Shown here in pieces: positions 42,654-52,361 of a DNA stretch of 64,000 nt. Position numbers and translations under genes: made by a program. Position 1 is the first letter of the stretch. Each line of letters begins with the position of its first letter. Source of the stretch: Polyangiaceae bacterium (GTDB lineage: Bacteria; Myxococcota_A; Polyangia; Polyangiales; Polyangiaceae); assembly GCA_016712345.1 (NCBI GenBank), contig JADJRH010000011.1:3844001-3908000 (forward strand). The letters are read 5' to 3'. The notes beneath the pieces are model-generated. The model did no database searches. It was not told where the DNA came from and saw only the letters and a program-made list of their open reading frames with translations.

Positions 42654-44504
42654 GTGGCAAAAGAAACAGCGAAACATAAGTGGCGCTTCTACCGCGCCAG
42701 CGGGTTTGACCAGGTGCAGCTCGAAACCGCGGCCGACCTGTTGGCCCTCGGGCAGCTTGACCAAAAGCTGTGGACCGCACTGGCCTGCCCAACCGACTCT
42801 ATTGAAGTTGACAAAAAAACGCTGGAGCTTCTGGACGCCGACAAAGACGGACGAATTCGCGCACCGGAGGTCATCCTGGCCGCCGATTGGATGGGAGCCA
42901 TTCTAAAAGACGCAAGCTCCATCACCAAAGGAAGCCAAAAGGTTCAGGTCGCCAATATCGCCGACACCGTTGAGGGTAAGAAGCTCGCCGCATCGGCCAA
43001 ACAAATTCTAAAAAATCTGGGCAAAAAAGATCTGACAGAGATCTCGGTGGACGACACCACCGACACCGCCAAGATCTTCGCAGAAACCAAGTTTAACGGT
43101 GACGGGGTCATCCCTGTTTCGTCGGCCGAAGAGGCCGATGTTCAGGCGGCCATCAAAGACGTCATAGCGGTTTCAGGAAGCGTGAAAGATCGCTCGGGCG
43201 AGGACGGGATCGACCGAAAAAAGCTCGACGAATTTTTCGCCGAAGCCGAGGCCTATATCGGGTGGTGGAAAACCGCCGAAACCGGCGCTGCCGAAATCCT
43301 TCCACTCGGCGACAAAACCGCCGCGGCCAACGATACCTTCAAGGCCGTTCAGGCCAAAATTGAAGACTACTTCACGCGAACAAAACTCGCCGCTTTTGAT
43401 GAGCGTTCGGTCATTCCGCTCTCGCGCGATCCCGCGGAGTACGCCGCTCTCGCTTCCAAACTGTTGAGCGAAAAGCTCGACGAAGTGGCTGCATTCCCGC
43501 TTGCCAAAATCGAACCTGACAAACCGTTGCCGCTCAACTCAGGAATCAACCCGGCCTGGTCCGCGGCCATCTCCAAGTTTAAGGCAGAACTTGTAACACC
43601 GATGATGGGTGACAAAACCGCCCTTACCGAGGAAGAGTTTCGCACCATCGTTGGGAAGTTTGCAGCGTACGAAGCGTGGCTCGCTTCAAAGGCCGGCGCA
43701 AAGGTAGAATCGCTCGGGAAAGACCGGGTGCGCGAGCTTGTAGAAAAGGGGTACAAAGAAAAAATCTCTGTTTTGCTCGCAAAAGATGAAGCGCTCGCCC
43801 CCGAGGCAGAAGTGATTGAATCGGTTGACAAGCTTGTTCGGCTTCACAGTGACCTATGGAAGTTTGCCAACAACTTTGTCACCTTCCGTGATTTCTACCT
43901 GCGAGAAAAAGCCACTTTTCAAGCGGGAACGCTTTATATTGACGGTAGAACGTGCGACCTGTGTCTGTTTGTAAAAGACGTGGGCGCCCACTCAGGCGTT
44001 GCCATTCGCAGTGGACTTTACCTGCTCTACTGCGACATTGAACGAAAGGTGGATGGTAAGAAAGAGTCGATTGTGGCTGCCGTTACAAGCGGTGAACCCG
44101 ACCAAATCATTGTGGGTAGAAACGGCGTTTTCTACGATCGAAAAGGCCAAGATTGGGATGCGACAATCACCAAGATTGTCGAAAACCCAATCAGCATTCG
44201 ACAGGCGTTTTGGATGCCGTATAAGCGAGTTGTCCGCTTGATCGAAGAGCAAATTGAAAAGTTTGCCAGCGCTCGTGACAAAGAAGCTGAAGCAACCGCC
44301 GCGTCGGGTGTGGGTACCATGGGCGCGAGTGCAACCGCCGCACCGGGCGTACCGGCGAAACCGCCGGAACCGCCGTTTGACATTGCCAAATACGCGGGCA
44401 TTTTTGCCGCTGTCGGCTTGGCAGTGGGTCTGTTGGGTACCGCGCTCGCGGCTATTTTTCAGCGGATTTGGGCCTCGCCGCATGGCAAATGCCACTCGTG
44501 CTGA
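42654..44504 (+). CDS. EF-hand-containing membrane protein, N-terminal part before a frameshift
   Basis: From GTG 42654 (AGAGGAG ten bases upstream) this frame gives about 616 residues. It has an EF-hand-like DADKDGRIRAPEV and a further FNGDGVIPVSS, then a helical charged middle, DGRTCDLCLFVKDVGAHSG, and one membrane segment near the end (IFAAVGLAVGLLGTALAAIF). The tail after base 44459 (QRIWASPHGKCHSC) is out of frame: a one-base slip at the T5 run (44455-44459) leads into the next frame, which holds the missing second membrane helix and a cytoplasmic tail. The full protein would be about 743 residues. Confidence 0.8.
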   Translation: MAKETAKHKWRFYRASGFDQVQLETAADLLALGQLDQKLWTALACPTDSIEVDKKTLELLDADKDGRIRAPEVILAADWMGAILKDASSITKGSQKVQVANIADTVEGKKLAASAKQILKNLGKKDLTEISVDDTTDTAKIFAETKFNGDGVIPVSSAEEADVQAAIKDVIAVSGSVKDRSGEDGIDRKKLDEFFAEAEAYIGWWKTAETGAAEILPLGDKTAAANDTFKAVQAKIEDYFTRTKLAAFDERSVIPLSRDPAEYAALASKLLSEKLDEVAAFPLAKIEPDKPLPLNSGINPAWSAAISKFKAELVTPMMGDKTALTEEEFRTIVGKFAAYEAWLASKAGAKVESLGKDRVRELVEKGYKEKISVLLAKDEALAPEAEVIESVDKLVRLHSDLWKFANNFVTFRDFYLREKATFQAGTLYIDGRTCDLCLFVKDVGAHSGVAIRSGLYLLYCDIERKVDGKKESIVAAVTSGEPDQIIVGRNGVFYDRKGQDWDATITKIVENPISIRQAFWMPYKRVVRLIEEQIEKFASARDKEAEATAASGVGTMGASATAAPGVPAKPPEPPFDIAKYAGIFAAVGLAVGLLGTALAAIFQRIWASPHGKCHSC

Positions 44505-44884
44505 TTGGGATCGCTCTGGTTATCTCCGGCCCGTCCATGCTCATCGCGTATATGAAATTGCGGCGTCGAACCCTGGGACCGCTGCTCGACCCGGCCGGCT
44601 GGGCCATCAACGCACAGGCGAGACTCAACATCCCATTCGGTACCTCGGTCACTCAACTGGCGGCTCTGCCCGAAGGCGCGGAGCGGACCCTGAATGATCC
44701 GTTCGAAGAAAAGAAAAACCCGTGGTTGTTTTATACAATCGTGGTGCTGCTCATCGCGGGTATCGGTTACGCTTGGTACACCGGTAAAGCCCAAGAGTGG
44801 CTCGCAGACATGAAAGAACCGCCCCCCGCCGCATCCGCTTCGGCCAGCGCAAGCGCCGCACCCGCTCCCCCCGCTACCAAGTAG
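44468..44884 (+). CDS. EF-hand-containing membrane protein, C-terminal part after a frameshift
   Basis: This frame continues the previous gene. The join reads AAIF-SADLGLAAWQMP when one T is added at 44455-44459. It supplies two membrane helices (MPLVLIGIALVISGPSMLIA and WLFYTIVVLLIAGIGYAWY) with the segment LRRRTLGPLLDPAGWAINAQ between them, and an Ala/Ser/Pro tail. It has no independent start signal. Treat it as the C-terminal portion of one gene at 42654-44884. Confidence 0.75.
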   Translation: MGLAAWQMPLVLIGIALVISGPSMLIAYMKLRRRTLGPLLDPAGWAINAQARLNIPFGTSVTQLAALPEGAERTLNDPFEEKKNPWLFYTIVVLLIAGIGYAWYTGKAQEWLADMKEPPPAASASASASAAPAPPATK

Positions 44885-44891
44885 TCTTCCC

Positions 44892-44910
44892 GCCCCGTCC
44901 CCGACGGGGC
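44892..44910. terminator. Hairpin after the EF-hand gene
   Basis: GCCCCGTC-CCC-GACGGGGC, perfect 8-bp stem, eight bases after the stop. No T tract, so it may act as a weak or Rho-assisted terminator. Confidence 0.45.
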
Positions 44911-44945
44911 AAGCCCCCAAACCTACCCATTACAAAACTCAACGA

Positions 44946-44974
44946 CCCGGTGGTAACATTCACTTACCATCGGG
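44946..44974. terminator. Bidirectional hairpin between converging genes
   Basis: CCCGGTGGTAA (44946-44956) pairs with TTACCATCGGG (44964-44974), one mismatch. It lies between the ends of the plus-strand EF-hand gene and the minus-strand outer-membrane gene, a good place for a shared terminator. Confidence 0.5.
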
Positions 44975-44980
44975 CCGCCT

Positions 44981-45010
44981 GACTTGACTTGACTTGACTT
45001 GAGTGGAGTG
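44981..45010. repeat. Tandem pentamer repeat (GACTT)4 then (GAGTG)2
   Basis: Four perfect copies of GACTT (44981-45000) run into two copies of GAGTG, ending at the stop of the minus-strand barrel gene. A short microsatellite that could vary in length. Confidence 0.8.
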
Positions 45011-45014
45011 GACT

Positions 45015-46184
45015 CTACTTCGCGGGGGCGGGTGCGGGCGCGGGCGGTGGCTTGTTATCGACGCCGTAGCCCATGGTGAGCATCAGTGTGTTGCGCACCT
45101 GGAAGGTGTCGGGCAGGAGTTGAGGAACTCGAACTGCCTTGAGTTCGTAGGTGAGCGACGCCCACTCCACGATCTTGAAGTTGACATTGATGCCGAGGTC
45201 AACGTTGGTGAGTTGACCCACGTCGTCTTGACCACCGGCGTCAAAATAGCTCTGGGGAAGATCCCCGTGAGCAAACGGGGCGAGAATGCCAGCGTACGCT
45301 TTATACGTGATCTTGTCGTCGTAGACTTTACCCCAAACTTCGAGGTTGGCCTCCAAACCGGCCTGAAGAACGTCGGAGAGCTGATTCACTTCAACGCAGG
45401 GAACAGCGCTCTTTTGACCGGGTGTTTCGTTGATGCGGGCGGGACAATTGGTGGCGTCGTCGGCAATGTCGGCAATCGCGTATTGCTTGTCGGCAAGAAT
45501 TTCTTGAGCACCAAAGCCGACGCGCGCTTCAATGGTGATTGGATTGGTCTTGTAGGGTTGAGCAAACACACCGATTGACTCTCTCAGCGTGAGGGGCTGA
45601 AAGCCGTCGGTCAGGGGGAAACGCGTGGTTTTGCACTCCGCGTCAATGGTAGGATCGCAGGTTTGTGTGATCGTACCATCCTGACTCGTCACCTTGTAGT
45701 TGGTTGCGCCCGGGCGAACGTCGGTCCCGGCAAACATGGGTGTGTCCAGCTTGAACCTGGCAAACGGACCAATCCAAGGTTTGATATGGTAGAGATAAAT
45801 GCTCTCAAACTGAAGTGAGTCTGTGTTTTTGATGAACTCGGGAATGTTGGGCGTTTTGGTCAAACCGGCGTTGATGAGAAGCGAGTTACGCCACTCATGC
45901 TCGTCGTGAATCACGTCGGCCTTACCGTCAATCTTCACGCCGAAGTTGACTGTGGAGCCGTCGATCTGACCTACCACCCGCTGCTGGTCTGTAAACGACA
46001 GGGTGATGTCGCCGCGAAGGGAGGCGTACACACCGTTGGGAATGGCCGGCGCTTCAGTTACCTTCACATCGGTAGCTTCTTTTTTTACCGTGTTGGCGGC
46101 GACATCTTGAGCCGATGCCTGAGTCGCAATGACCAATGACGAAAACGCGAGAGATGAAGCAAACACACGTCGAAACGAAAGCAT
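45015..46184 (-). CDS. Outer-membrane beta-barrel protein
   Basis: A 389-residue protein with a signal peptide (SSLAFSSLVIATQASA, cleavage near ASAQ) and strong AGGAGG before the ATG at 46184. The mature chain alternates strands and aromatic residues (LQFESIYLYHIKPWIGPFAR, ARVGFGAQEILADK, KAYAGILAPFAHGDLP) and ends with a Pro/Ala tail (PPPAPAPAPAK). Two cysteine pairs are possible (CDPTIDAEC, CPARINETPGQKSAVPC). The fold resembles DUF3078-like or porin-type barrels; no family is certain. The gene is 53 bases downstream of the OmpA gene in the same direction. Confidence 0.8.
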   Translation of the reverse strand: MLSFRRVFASSLAFSSLVIATQASAQDVAANTVKKEATDVKVTEAPAIPNGVYASLRGDITLSFTDQQRVVGQIDGSTVNFGVKIDGKADVIHDEHEWRNSLLINAGLTKTPNIPEFIKNTDSLQFESIYLYHIKPWIGPFARFKLDTPMFAGTDVRPGATNYKVTSQDGTITQTCDPTIDAECKTTRFPLTDGFQPLTLRESIGVFAQPYKTNPITIEARVGFGAQEILADKQYAIADIADDATNCPARINETPGQKSAVPCVEVNQLSDVLQAGLEANLEVWGKVYDDKITYKAYAGILAPFAHGDLPQSYFDAGGQDDVGQLTNVDLGINVNFKIVEWASLTYELKAVRVPQLLPDTFQVRNTLMLTMGYGVDNKPPPAPAPAPAK

Positions 46185-46237
46185 GAGGATCCTCCTCGGA
46201 AGAGCATGTCGAAGCGAAACCCCCCCGTTCGGCGCGC

Positions 46238-48064
46238 CTACTTCCCTCTCTTCTCCAGAATCTTAAACTGCACCCGCCGATTCTTGGCGCGACCTTCTTC
46301 GGTCGCGTTGTCGGCAATCGGGACTTCCTGACCATACCCTTTTGCACTCAGGCGGTCGGCCGCAACGCCTTTGCCCACGAGCGCTTTGAGCACCGATTCA
46401 GATCGAGACTGGGAGAGCGTTTTGTTCGTCGCCTTGTTGCCCTTGTTGTCGGTGTGACCCTGAACTTCGAGCTTGAGGATTTCGGCGCGCTCTTTGAGCA
46501 CGTTGGCAACCTCCGTGAGAATTTCATCGCTGTTGCCGGTGAGTTTTGCCGTGCCCGTGGCAAATTGGACCTGCTGCAAAATCACGATCTCAGAGCCGAT
46601 AAATCGCACGATCTTGGGGCAGCCGTTTTTCTTGGGGTCTTGATCTTTGAACCCTCGAATTTCAGGACAGGCATCCAGGTCGTCACGAATTGTGTCGCCG
46701 TCGGAATCGCCGGGGCAGCCATTTTCGGCCTTGTTTGCATTGGGTAGACCCTTGATAGCCGGGCACGCATCTTCCGAGTCGAAAATGCCGTCGCCATCTT
46801 GATCGGGAGGCGCCGGACAGCCGGGCATCTTGGGATCGGGATGATCACCCTGGGCTTTGTCAGGGCACTTGTCGTCTTTGTCGAGAACGCCGTCACCGTC
46901 AGAATCGCCGGGGCACCCGTTTTTGGACGGGTCGGCATTTTCAACTCCGGGCACGTCCATACAAGCATCTGCCTCGTCGGCGATGCCGTCTTTGTCCTTG
47001 TCAGGCGGCGCGGGACATCCGGGTTTCTTAGGATCGGGAGTGTCGCCCTGCGCCTTGTTGGGGCATTGATCTTTGTCGTCGGTGACGCCGTCTTTGTCGG
47101 TGTCCACCGGAGGGGCGGGGGGCGGGTACCGATCGGGAGTATAAGAAATCTGACCGACAAACCTGACATCAGGAGTGCCATACCCGGGGGTAACACCGGG
47201 GCCGGCCGCAACGCCCGCTTCAATGGAATCTGTAATTCTATACTTGGCGCCGAGCATGAGTTCGGCGTGAGTGTTGCGACGCTTTTGATTCTCAAACGCG
47301 AAGCCGACAGTCATTTCAGGGCCAACTTGGAATCGGCGTTCATCACCCAACCTGACGGCGACGCCGGCTCCCATTTCCATGGTGCTGCCGAGTTCCACGT
47401 TGTTGATTGTGGTCGAGGGGCGAATGTGCGGACCCGCGGTAAAGGACCAAATGATTCTGTTGGTCTGACCGCCGAGGAGCAGTTGAGGCATGCCTCGAAC
47501 CTCCCCATCACCTGTAAAGTCAGATCGGGCGCCCGTGGGCACCCACATGAAACCCTGCAAACCAAGTTGGAATACGTCGTTTTGATTGCCGAACAGGCGC
47601 GCGCGAAGCCCCAAACGAACGTCTGCAAACGCGGGGTTGTGGGGTGAGGAGTAGGTGACACCTCGGAAGGTTGGATCGTTGCCGTTGTTCACGACCACCG
47701 ACGGGATCTCAATGTTGAAAGCGACCCTGTCGAGGACGGCAAACGTGGCGTTCACATGAAACACGCCCTGCTCGGTGACAACGCCCGTGGGCTCGGTTAC
47801 GCCGCGCACCCGCGAGATCAAGAAGGGGTTGGAGGCGTAGTCAAAAATCAACGACGCGTGAAATCCGGGATCGCCGGATGCGTAGGGGGATGACACGCCA
47901 AAGAAGCGATCGCCCGAAAAGGCCGGGTTAAACCGCTGAAGCGCAAATCCGGTACTGGAAACCTGCGCGGCGGCATCCTGCGCGGAGGCCGTGCTTGACG
48001 CCGCGACGGCGGCCAGGCCGAGAAGCGCGCTCGCAAGCCAAATGGATGTTTTTCGAGGACGCAT
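46238..48064 (-). CDS. OmpA-family outer-membrane protein with thrombospondin-3-type Ca repeats
   Basis: A 608-residue protein from ATG 48064 (AAGGTGAT upstream). After a signal peptide (LASALLGLAAVAASS, cleavage near ASAQ) comes a beta-barrel of about 280 residues. Residues 320-480 contain TSP3-like, calcium-binding repeats (DTDKDGVTDDKDQCPNKAQG, DSDGDGVLDKDDKCPDKAQG). The C-terminus is an OmpA domain that binds peptidoglycan, with LEVQGHTDNKG, SRSESVLKAL and GYGQEVPIADN plus EEGRAKNRRVQF. It anchors the outer membrane to the wall. Confidence 0.93.
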   Translation of the reverse strand: MRPRKTSIWLASALLGLAAVAASSTASAQDAAAQVSSTGFALQRFNPAFSGDRFFGVSSPYASGDPGFHASLIFDYASNPFLISRVRGVTEPTGVVTEQGVFHVNATFAVLDRVAFNIEIPSVVVNNGNDPTFRGVTYSSPHNPAFADVRLGLRARLFGNQNDVFQLGLQGFMWVPTGARSDFTGDGEVRGMPQLLLGGQTNRIIWSFTAGPHIRPSTTINNVELGSTMEMGAGVAVRLGDERRFQVGPEMTVGFAFENQKRRNTHAELMLGAKYRITDSIEAGVAAGPGVTPGYGTPDVRFVGQISYTPDRYPPPAPPVDTDKDGVTDDKDQCPNKAQGDTPDPKKPGCPAPPDKDKDGIADEADACMDVPGVENADPSKNGCPGDSDGDGVLDKDDKCPDKAQGDHPDPKMPGCPAPPDQDGDGIFDSEDACPAIKGLPNANKAENGCPGDSDGDTIRDDLDACPEIRGFKDQDPKKNGCPKIVRFIGSEIVILQQVQFATGTAKLTGNSDEILTEVANVLKERAEILKLEVQGHTDNKGNKATNKTLSQSRSESVLKALVGKGVAADRLSAKGYGQEVPIADNATEEGRAKNRRVQFKILEKRGK

Positions 48065-48581
48065 GGATGAGATCACCTTCTGGCTGAAAAAAAGCTCTTA
48101 CGCCGAACCCCCGCGCCTTTTCTGCGCAGGAAACGAACGGGGCTGAAGGCCTAATCGCACCAAAGCCACGCCGTTGAACGTGAACTATCGAGCCCTGTGC
48201 ATGACAGAGCCAAGAATTCGGCGAAACGCGATGTGCGCCTGGGCAATACGCGTGCCGACGCCAACGGTGCGAAAGCCGGCCTCGGCCAACGGACGATGAT
48301 GCCCAATCGCCTCAGCCTCTTTGGCGCGCAATGAGGCCGTTTATCATCAACGCCGGCTCTCGACATAGCAACGCTCGACGGCGCAACTTCAGCGTAAATC
48401 GGCGCATCTTGCAGTGAAGAACACGGCCTCGCACCGTCTGAAAATATTCAATCTTGAAACCACATTTCCGGCAGAAGCAAAGGTTCGGCGTTTTTTGAAT
48501 ACGCTCTGTTCTTTTCCCATTAAAGCGACGCTGTGCCCGGGCGGGTCGGATCCAATCGTTCGTGTACACTCGCGCCCGAAT
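48065..48581. other. Divergent intergenic region between OmpA and DUF2330 genes
   Basis: About 517 bp without a supported gene. A longer open frame starting at 48414 is probably not translated before 48582. It carries one GTGTACAC palindrome at 48562-48569 close to the downstream start. No terminator or clear promoter was identified. Confidence 0.4.
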
Positions 48582-50471
48582 ATGAATCGTCGGCTTTGCG
48601 TCGGAGCTGTGTGTACACTTGGCCTCATCTCGACCCCCGCCGCGGCTTTTATGGTGGTGGGCACGGACGCGGGGCAAAGCGCCGGGCCAACCTCGCATCT
48701 TGTGGTGCTGCGCGAAGAAGGGCGCTCGATCGTGGGGATTTCGCAGACGGCGCGTGGTGCCGCAAAACCGTTGGCCGTGGTCATTGCCGTTCCGCGATCA
48801 CGCACGGGCACAGTGCGGGTGTTGCCGGTCACAATTTGGGAGCGAGCCGATCGACTTGCGGCACCGCGCGTGGACGAGCTGTGGGAACTCGATCCGTGTG
48901 AACTGCACCCCAATCAGCAAAGCGGACCGGCGGTGCCAAGCGCAGGCGGCTCTGCGACGGCAGTTGCGGCGACTCCCAGCGCGCCGACCGAAGGGGATTA
49001 CGAACTGTCCGTGCTCAATGACCATGAGGCCCAAAACGCTGCCAAATGGCTTTCCGAGCACGGATACCGAGTGCCCGAGGGTGCCGACGCCATGCTGACC
49101 GCCGCTCTCCCCAAGGATTGGACGTGGGTGGTCGCCCGCATCGACGGGGCGCGGCTGACGTTCAACAACGGTGTGGCCACGTTGCCCCCGCTCGGTTTTG
49201 TCGCGGAGGGGAAAACGGCGCTGCCGTTGCGTTTGGCAGCGGTCGGCACAGCAGCGCACGAGACGATCGTGGACGTGCTCTCGCCGAAACGCCGACTCGA
49301 GGCTGCAAACCTGATGAACTTGGCGGTGCCCACAAATCTCGACGTGACCGCCGACGCGAAGTCGGACGCCGGGGGGCTCTACCGCGCGCTGCTCGACGTG
49401 GCGTTCGACCGGTCGCCGGGTGTCGCCATCACGGAGTACGCGTGGCTTGCGGCAAGCTGCGACGGTTGTGAAGGCGGCGTCGGTTTTCGCCCGGAGGATG
49501 TGTTGGCGCTTGGGGCTGATCGCCTTCCGTCGGGCGAAGACGGGAGCCAATACGAAGTGATCGTCGACGTGAGCGAAACGCTCTCAAAAGCTCCGGAAGG
49601 CCCAATCCAACTGAAACCCGAAACGGCCGGCTGTTACGCGAAGGCGCTCAAAGAAATCGCGGGACTTGAGGGAAACGCTGAAGTGCTCTTGGAGACGGGC
49701 GAGGGTGGTGCTGTTTCACAAACAAGAATTGTGAACGCGTCGGCCGAGGCTCTGGGCAAGTGCGTGGAAGAAGCCGCGCGCCGGCAAAAGTTCGACGTTC
49801 CCAATGCGAAGGGCGCTGTGAAGGTGCGCTTTGCTCTGCTGTCCCGCGCTTATTTGGGTGGTTTGGTGATGACGCGTCTGCGCGCGCGGACGCTCAAGGG
49901 CGGCGGTGCGGATCTTGAGCTGCGGGCAGCTGCGCCGATCGAGGGGGGTCGTGAAGAGGGGCCCACCGGCGAAGCGGAGAAGAAGGTGTACTTTGCGGAA
50001 CACACCAACAACTTTCGATCGCGCTATGTGGTGCGGCATCCGTGGTCGGGGTCAATCGCGTGCGATGAGCCGAAACGGGGTGTTTGGGGCAGCAAACCGA
50101 ACGGCGCTCCCGCACCCAAAAATACCGCAACGCCGGCGGCCACTTCCACGGCCACGGCGGGCGCAAAAACAGCCAGCCCGGCGGAGCAGAAGCTTCAAGC
50201 GCTGTTGCAAGGCGGCGTTTTGCCGGATCTCGGGGCATTTGCGATCCCGTTTCGAGGCGCCGAGCCCGATCCCGTCCCGAGCGCATCCAGCTCCGCGAGC
50301 GCGGCGCCGAGCCCCTCGGGGACCACGTCGGCAACCGCGGCTTCAATGTCCACAACGAACGGCGGTTGTGATTGTGCTGCGGGCGGATCCAGCGGCGTCG
50401 GCGGTGGGCTGGCGGCTGCTATCACTGCTATCTTTGCACTCGCGGGAAGGCGAAAACAGCGTCGGAAATGA
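48582..50471 (+). CDS. DUF2330 protein with MYXO-CTERM-like tail
   Basis: A 629-residue protein from ATG 48582, which places a signal peptide at the start (MNRRLCVGAVCTLGLISTPA, cleavage near AAAF). The middle shows the DUF2330 pattern (ERADRLAAPRVDELWELD, NAAKWLSEHGYRVPEGADAM). A Ser/Ala/Thr linker precedes a C-terminal end GGCDCAAGG followed by a hydrophobic helix (LAAAITAIFALAG) and Arg/Lys, as in the MYXO-CTERM sorting signal of myxobacteria. It should be exported and processed at the cell surface. The biochemical role of DUF2330 is unknown. Confidence 0.85.
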   Translation: MNRRLCVGAVCTLGLISTPAAAFMVVGTDAGQSAGPTSHLVVLREEGRSIVGISQTARGAAKPLAVVIAVPRSRTGTVRVLPVTIWERADRLAAPRVDELWELDPCELHPNQQSGPAVPSAGGSATAVAATPSAPTEGDYELSVLNDHEAQNAAKWLSEHGYRVPEGADAMLTAALPKDWTWVVARIDGARLTFNNGVATLPPLGFVAEGKTALPLRLAAVGTAAHETIVDVLSPKRRLEAANLMNLAVPTNLDVTADAKSDAGGLYRALLDVAFDRSPGVAITEYAWLAASCDGCEGGVGFRPEDVLALGADRLPSGEDGSQYEVIVDVSETLSKAPEGPIQLKPETAGCYAKALKEIAGLEGNAEVLLETGEGGAVSQTRIVNASAEALGKCVEEAARRQKFDVPNAKGAVKVRFALLSRAYLGGLVMTRLRARTLKGGGADLELRAAAPIEGGREEGPTGEAEKKVYFAEHTNNFRSRYVVRHPWSGSIACDEPKRGVWGSKPNGAPAPKNTATPAATSTATAGAKTASPAEQKLQALLQGGVLPDLGAFAIPFRGAEPDPVPSASSSASAAPSPSGTTSATAASMSTTNGGCDCAAGGSSGVGGGLAAAITAIFALAGRRKQRRK

Positions 50472-50687
50472 GCTGAATGCGCCTTTGCGGCGCCGCCCGG
50501 AGATTTTTGGCGAAAACTTGCTTCGACGCGAAACGCGCTCCGTCAAACGCGGGCGTTATGTGCGTCCCGGTTCCGCGCGTCGCGTTTTGCGGTAGTGTCA
50601 GGCCGGGCCCGCAAGGCCGATCCCGCACCAAGTGTGGGATTGAAACCACGTCTCCTTGATGGCCGCTGTCCTAACGGGGTTATTGCA

Positions 50688-52361
50688 ATGCGAATGTGGA
50701 CGAAACTTGTTCTGTGGGGCACTACGGCACTTCTCGCAGCCCAGGTCACCGCCTGCTGCAAAATCTTCGACAATGGAAAGGGGGACGATTCGACGCAAAA
50801 CGACGGCCCCGATCCCGTCACGGGCGACCTGCCGCCGCCGCGCAACGGGTTCCTTGCCGATCTCGGCTTTAGGCCGAAGACGCACGGCTACAACTTCGAA
50901 AACGGCGGCAACGCGGCGTACCCGCGTACACCCGGCTTCGTTGGGCCTGCAGAAATGGTTCGTCTGTTCGGCGCCAAAGACGTGTGCATCGGCGGTCGCA
51001 CCGTGGGCGCGAGCTGCCGGATGACTCCCGCGGCCGCGGAGTTTGCTCGGAAGGTGAACAAGTCAATGAACGGCGGCCAATGCGAGGGCATGGCTGTGTC
51101 GGCGCTCACCTTCTTCCGCGGGATCGATCAAATCAGCGCATTCGCCCCGAGCGCCCGCACGGCGCACGACACGAACCGCGAGCAGGTGCGCGGCCTCATT
51201 GGTTACTACTTCGCCTACCAATTCTCCGACCCGGTGATCGCGGCAAAGATGGACGCGAAGCGTCGCTACACGCCGGTTCAAACGATGGATCGCGTCGTGG
51301 AGCTGATCCAAAAGGGGGATCCGGGCGTGTTGTTCATGCGCTCGCCCGACAACATGAGCGGCCACGCGGTGTCGCCGTACGCCGTTGAAGATCGCGGAAA
51401 CGGCATCTACTGGATTCGCATCTACGACAACAACTGGACCAATCGCGAGCGCTACGTTGAAGTCGACAAAAACCTGAACACCTGGAAATACGAGTTGGCG
51501 GCAATCAACCCGGGTGTGCCCAAGATGCCTTGGGCCGGCAACGCCACGAGCTACACGTTCGGCGTTGTTCCGATCTCGGTGCGCAGGCAGAAGATCGTGT
51601 GCCCGTTCTGCAAAAAGACGCGGACGCGCGGCGTTCTCGGCGACAGTTCGGTGATTTCAAACATGGTCATCACCGACGATCAGGGCCGTTCCGTGGGCAT
51701 GAAAGACGGCAAAGCCGTAAACGAGATTCCCGGCGCGCGCGTCGTTGAACTCGACGGCTGGATCGATGGTCAGCCGACAACAGAAACAATGTACGAACTG
51801 CCTGAAGGCAGCAGCTACGACATCGACATGGAGGGGAAAGAAAACGCCAAGGACGAGGGCGACGTTGTCATCTTCGGCGGCGGCACCGCTGTGACAATTG
51901 AAAACGTGAAGGTGCCCGCCAAGCAGAAGGACCGGGTGTCGCTTGATGCGGATGGCACGGGCATTCGATACAAGCCGGCCGCCAAAGGCAAAGTGCCCCC
52001 CATGAAAGTCGCGCTCGACGACGACAAACACGGTTACGTGTTCCAAGTCTCGAACGTTGACAACGACGACGACGACGATGACGACGACAAGGGCGTCACG
52101 CTGAAGCTCGATCCGGGCGCCGGCAAAGTTCAGATCTTCGGGTCAGGGAAAAAGGCCAACAAGGCCTACGACCTCAAGATCACGCGCCAGAAAGAGTCTG
52201 ACCAAAGACGACGACGACGTGGAGATGAAGGGCAACAAGTTCGGCAAGGCGAACGAGGCTCACACAGTCAACGTCACTGCGCTCGCGGGCAAGGGCAAGC
52301 CCATCAAACTCGACAAGGTCGTGTTGAAGGTGAAGCCCAAGTTCGGCGCCAAGAAGGATGA
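50688..52361 (+). CDS. Papain-like lipoprotein, main part before a frameshift
   Basis: From ATG 50688 the protein has a signal ending in the lipobox QVTAC (Cys 23). A candidate papain-type active site is visible: GGQC with Q131 and C132 (MNGGQCEGMAVSALTFF), a His near 226 in SGHAVSPYAVE and an Asn near 247 in YDNNWTN. Later parts are beta domains and an Asp run of nine or so (VDNDDDDD). After AAAGAG at 52191-52196 the frame shifts: the last 55 residues (SDQRRRRRG onward) are out of frame. The true tail is in the next frame. It is probably an envelope cysteine-peptidase-like protein; activity is inferred. Confidence 0.78.
   Translation: MRMWTKLVLWGTTALLAAQVTACCKIFDNGKGDDSTQNDGPDPVTGDLPPPRNGFLADLGFRPKTHGYNFENGGNAAYPRTPGFVGPAEMVRLFGAKDVCIGGRTVGASCRMTPAAAEFARKVNKSMNGGQCEGMAVSALTFFRGIDQISAFAPSARTAHDTNREQVRGLIGYYFAYQFSDPVIAAKMDAKRRYTPVQTMDRVVELIQKGDPGVLFMRSPDNMSGHAVSPYAVEDRGNGIYWIRIYDNNWTNRERYVEVDKNLNTWKYELAAINPGVPKMPWAGNATSYTFGVVPISVRRQKIVCPFCKKTRTRGVLGDSSVISNMVITDDQGRSVGMKDGKAVNEIPGARVVELDGWIDGQPTTETMYELPEGSSYDIDMEGKENAKDEGDVVIFGGGTAVTIENVKVPAKQKDRVSLDADGTGIRYKPAAKGKVPPMKVALDDDKHGYVFQVSNVDNDDDDDDDDKGVTLKLDPGAGKVQIFGSGKKANKAYDLKITRQKESDQRRRRRGDEGQQVRQGERGSHSQRHCARGQGQAHQTRQGRVEGEAQVRRQEG

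Noticed and set aside
44455..44459. Programmed -1 frameshift at the T5 run as the main explanation
   Set aside because: There is no good slippery heptamer in the correct phase and no clear downstream pseudoknot; a homopolymer error is simpler, though not excluded.
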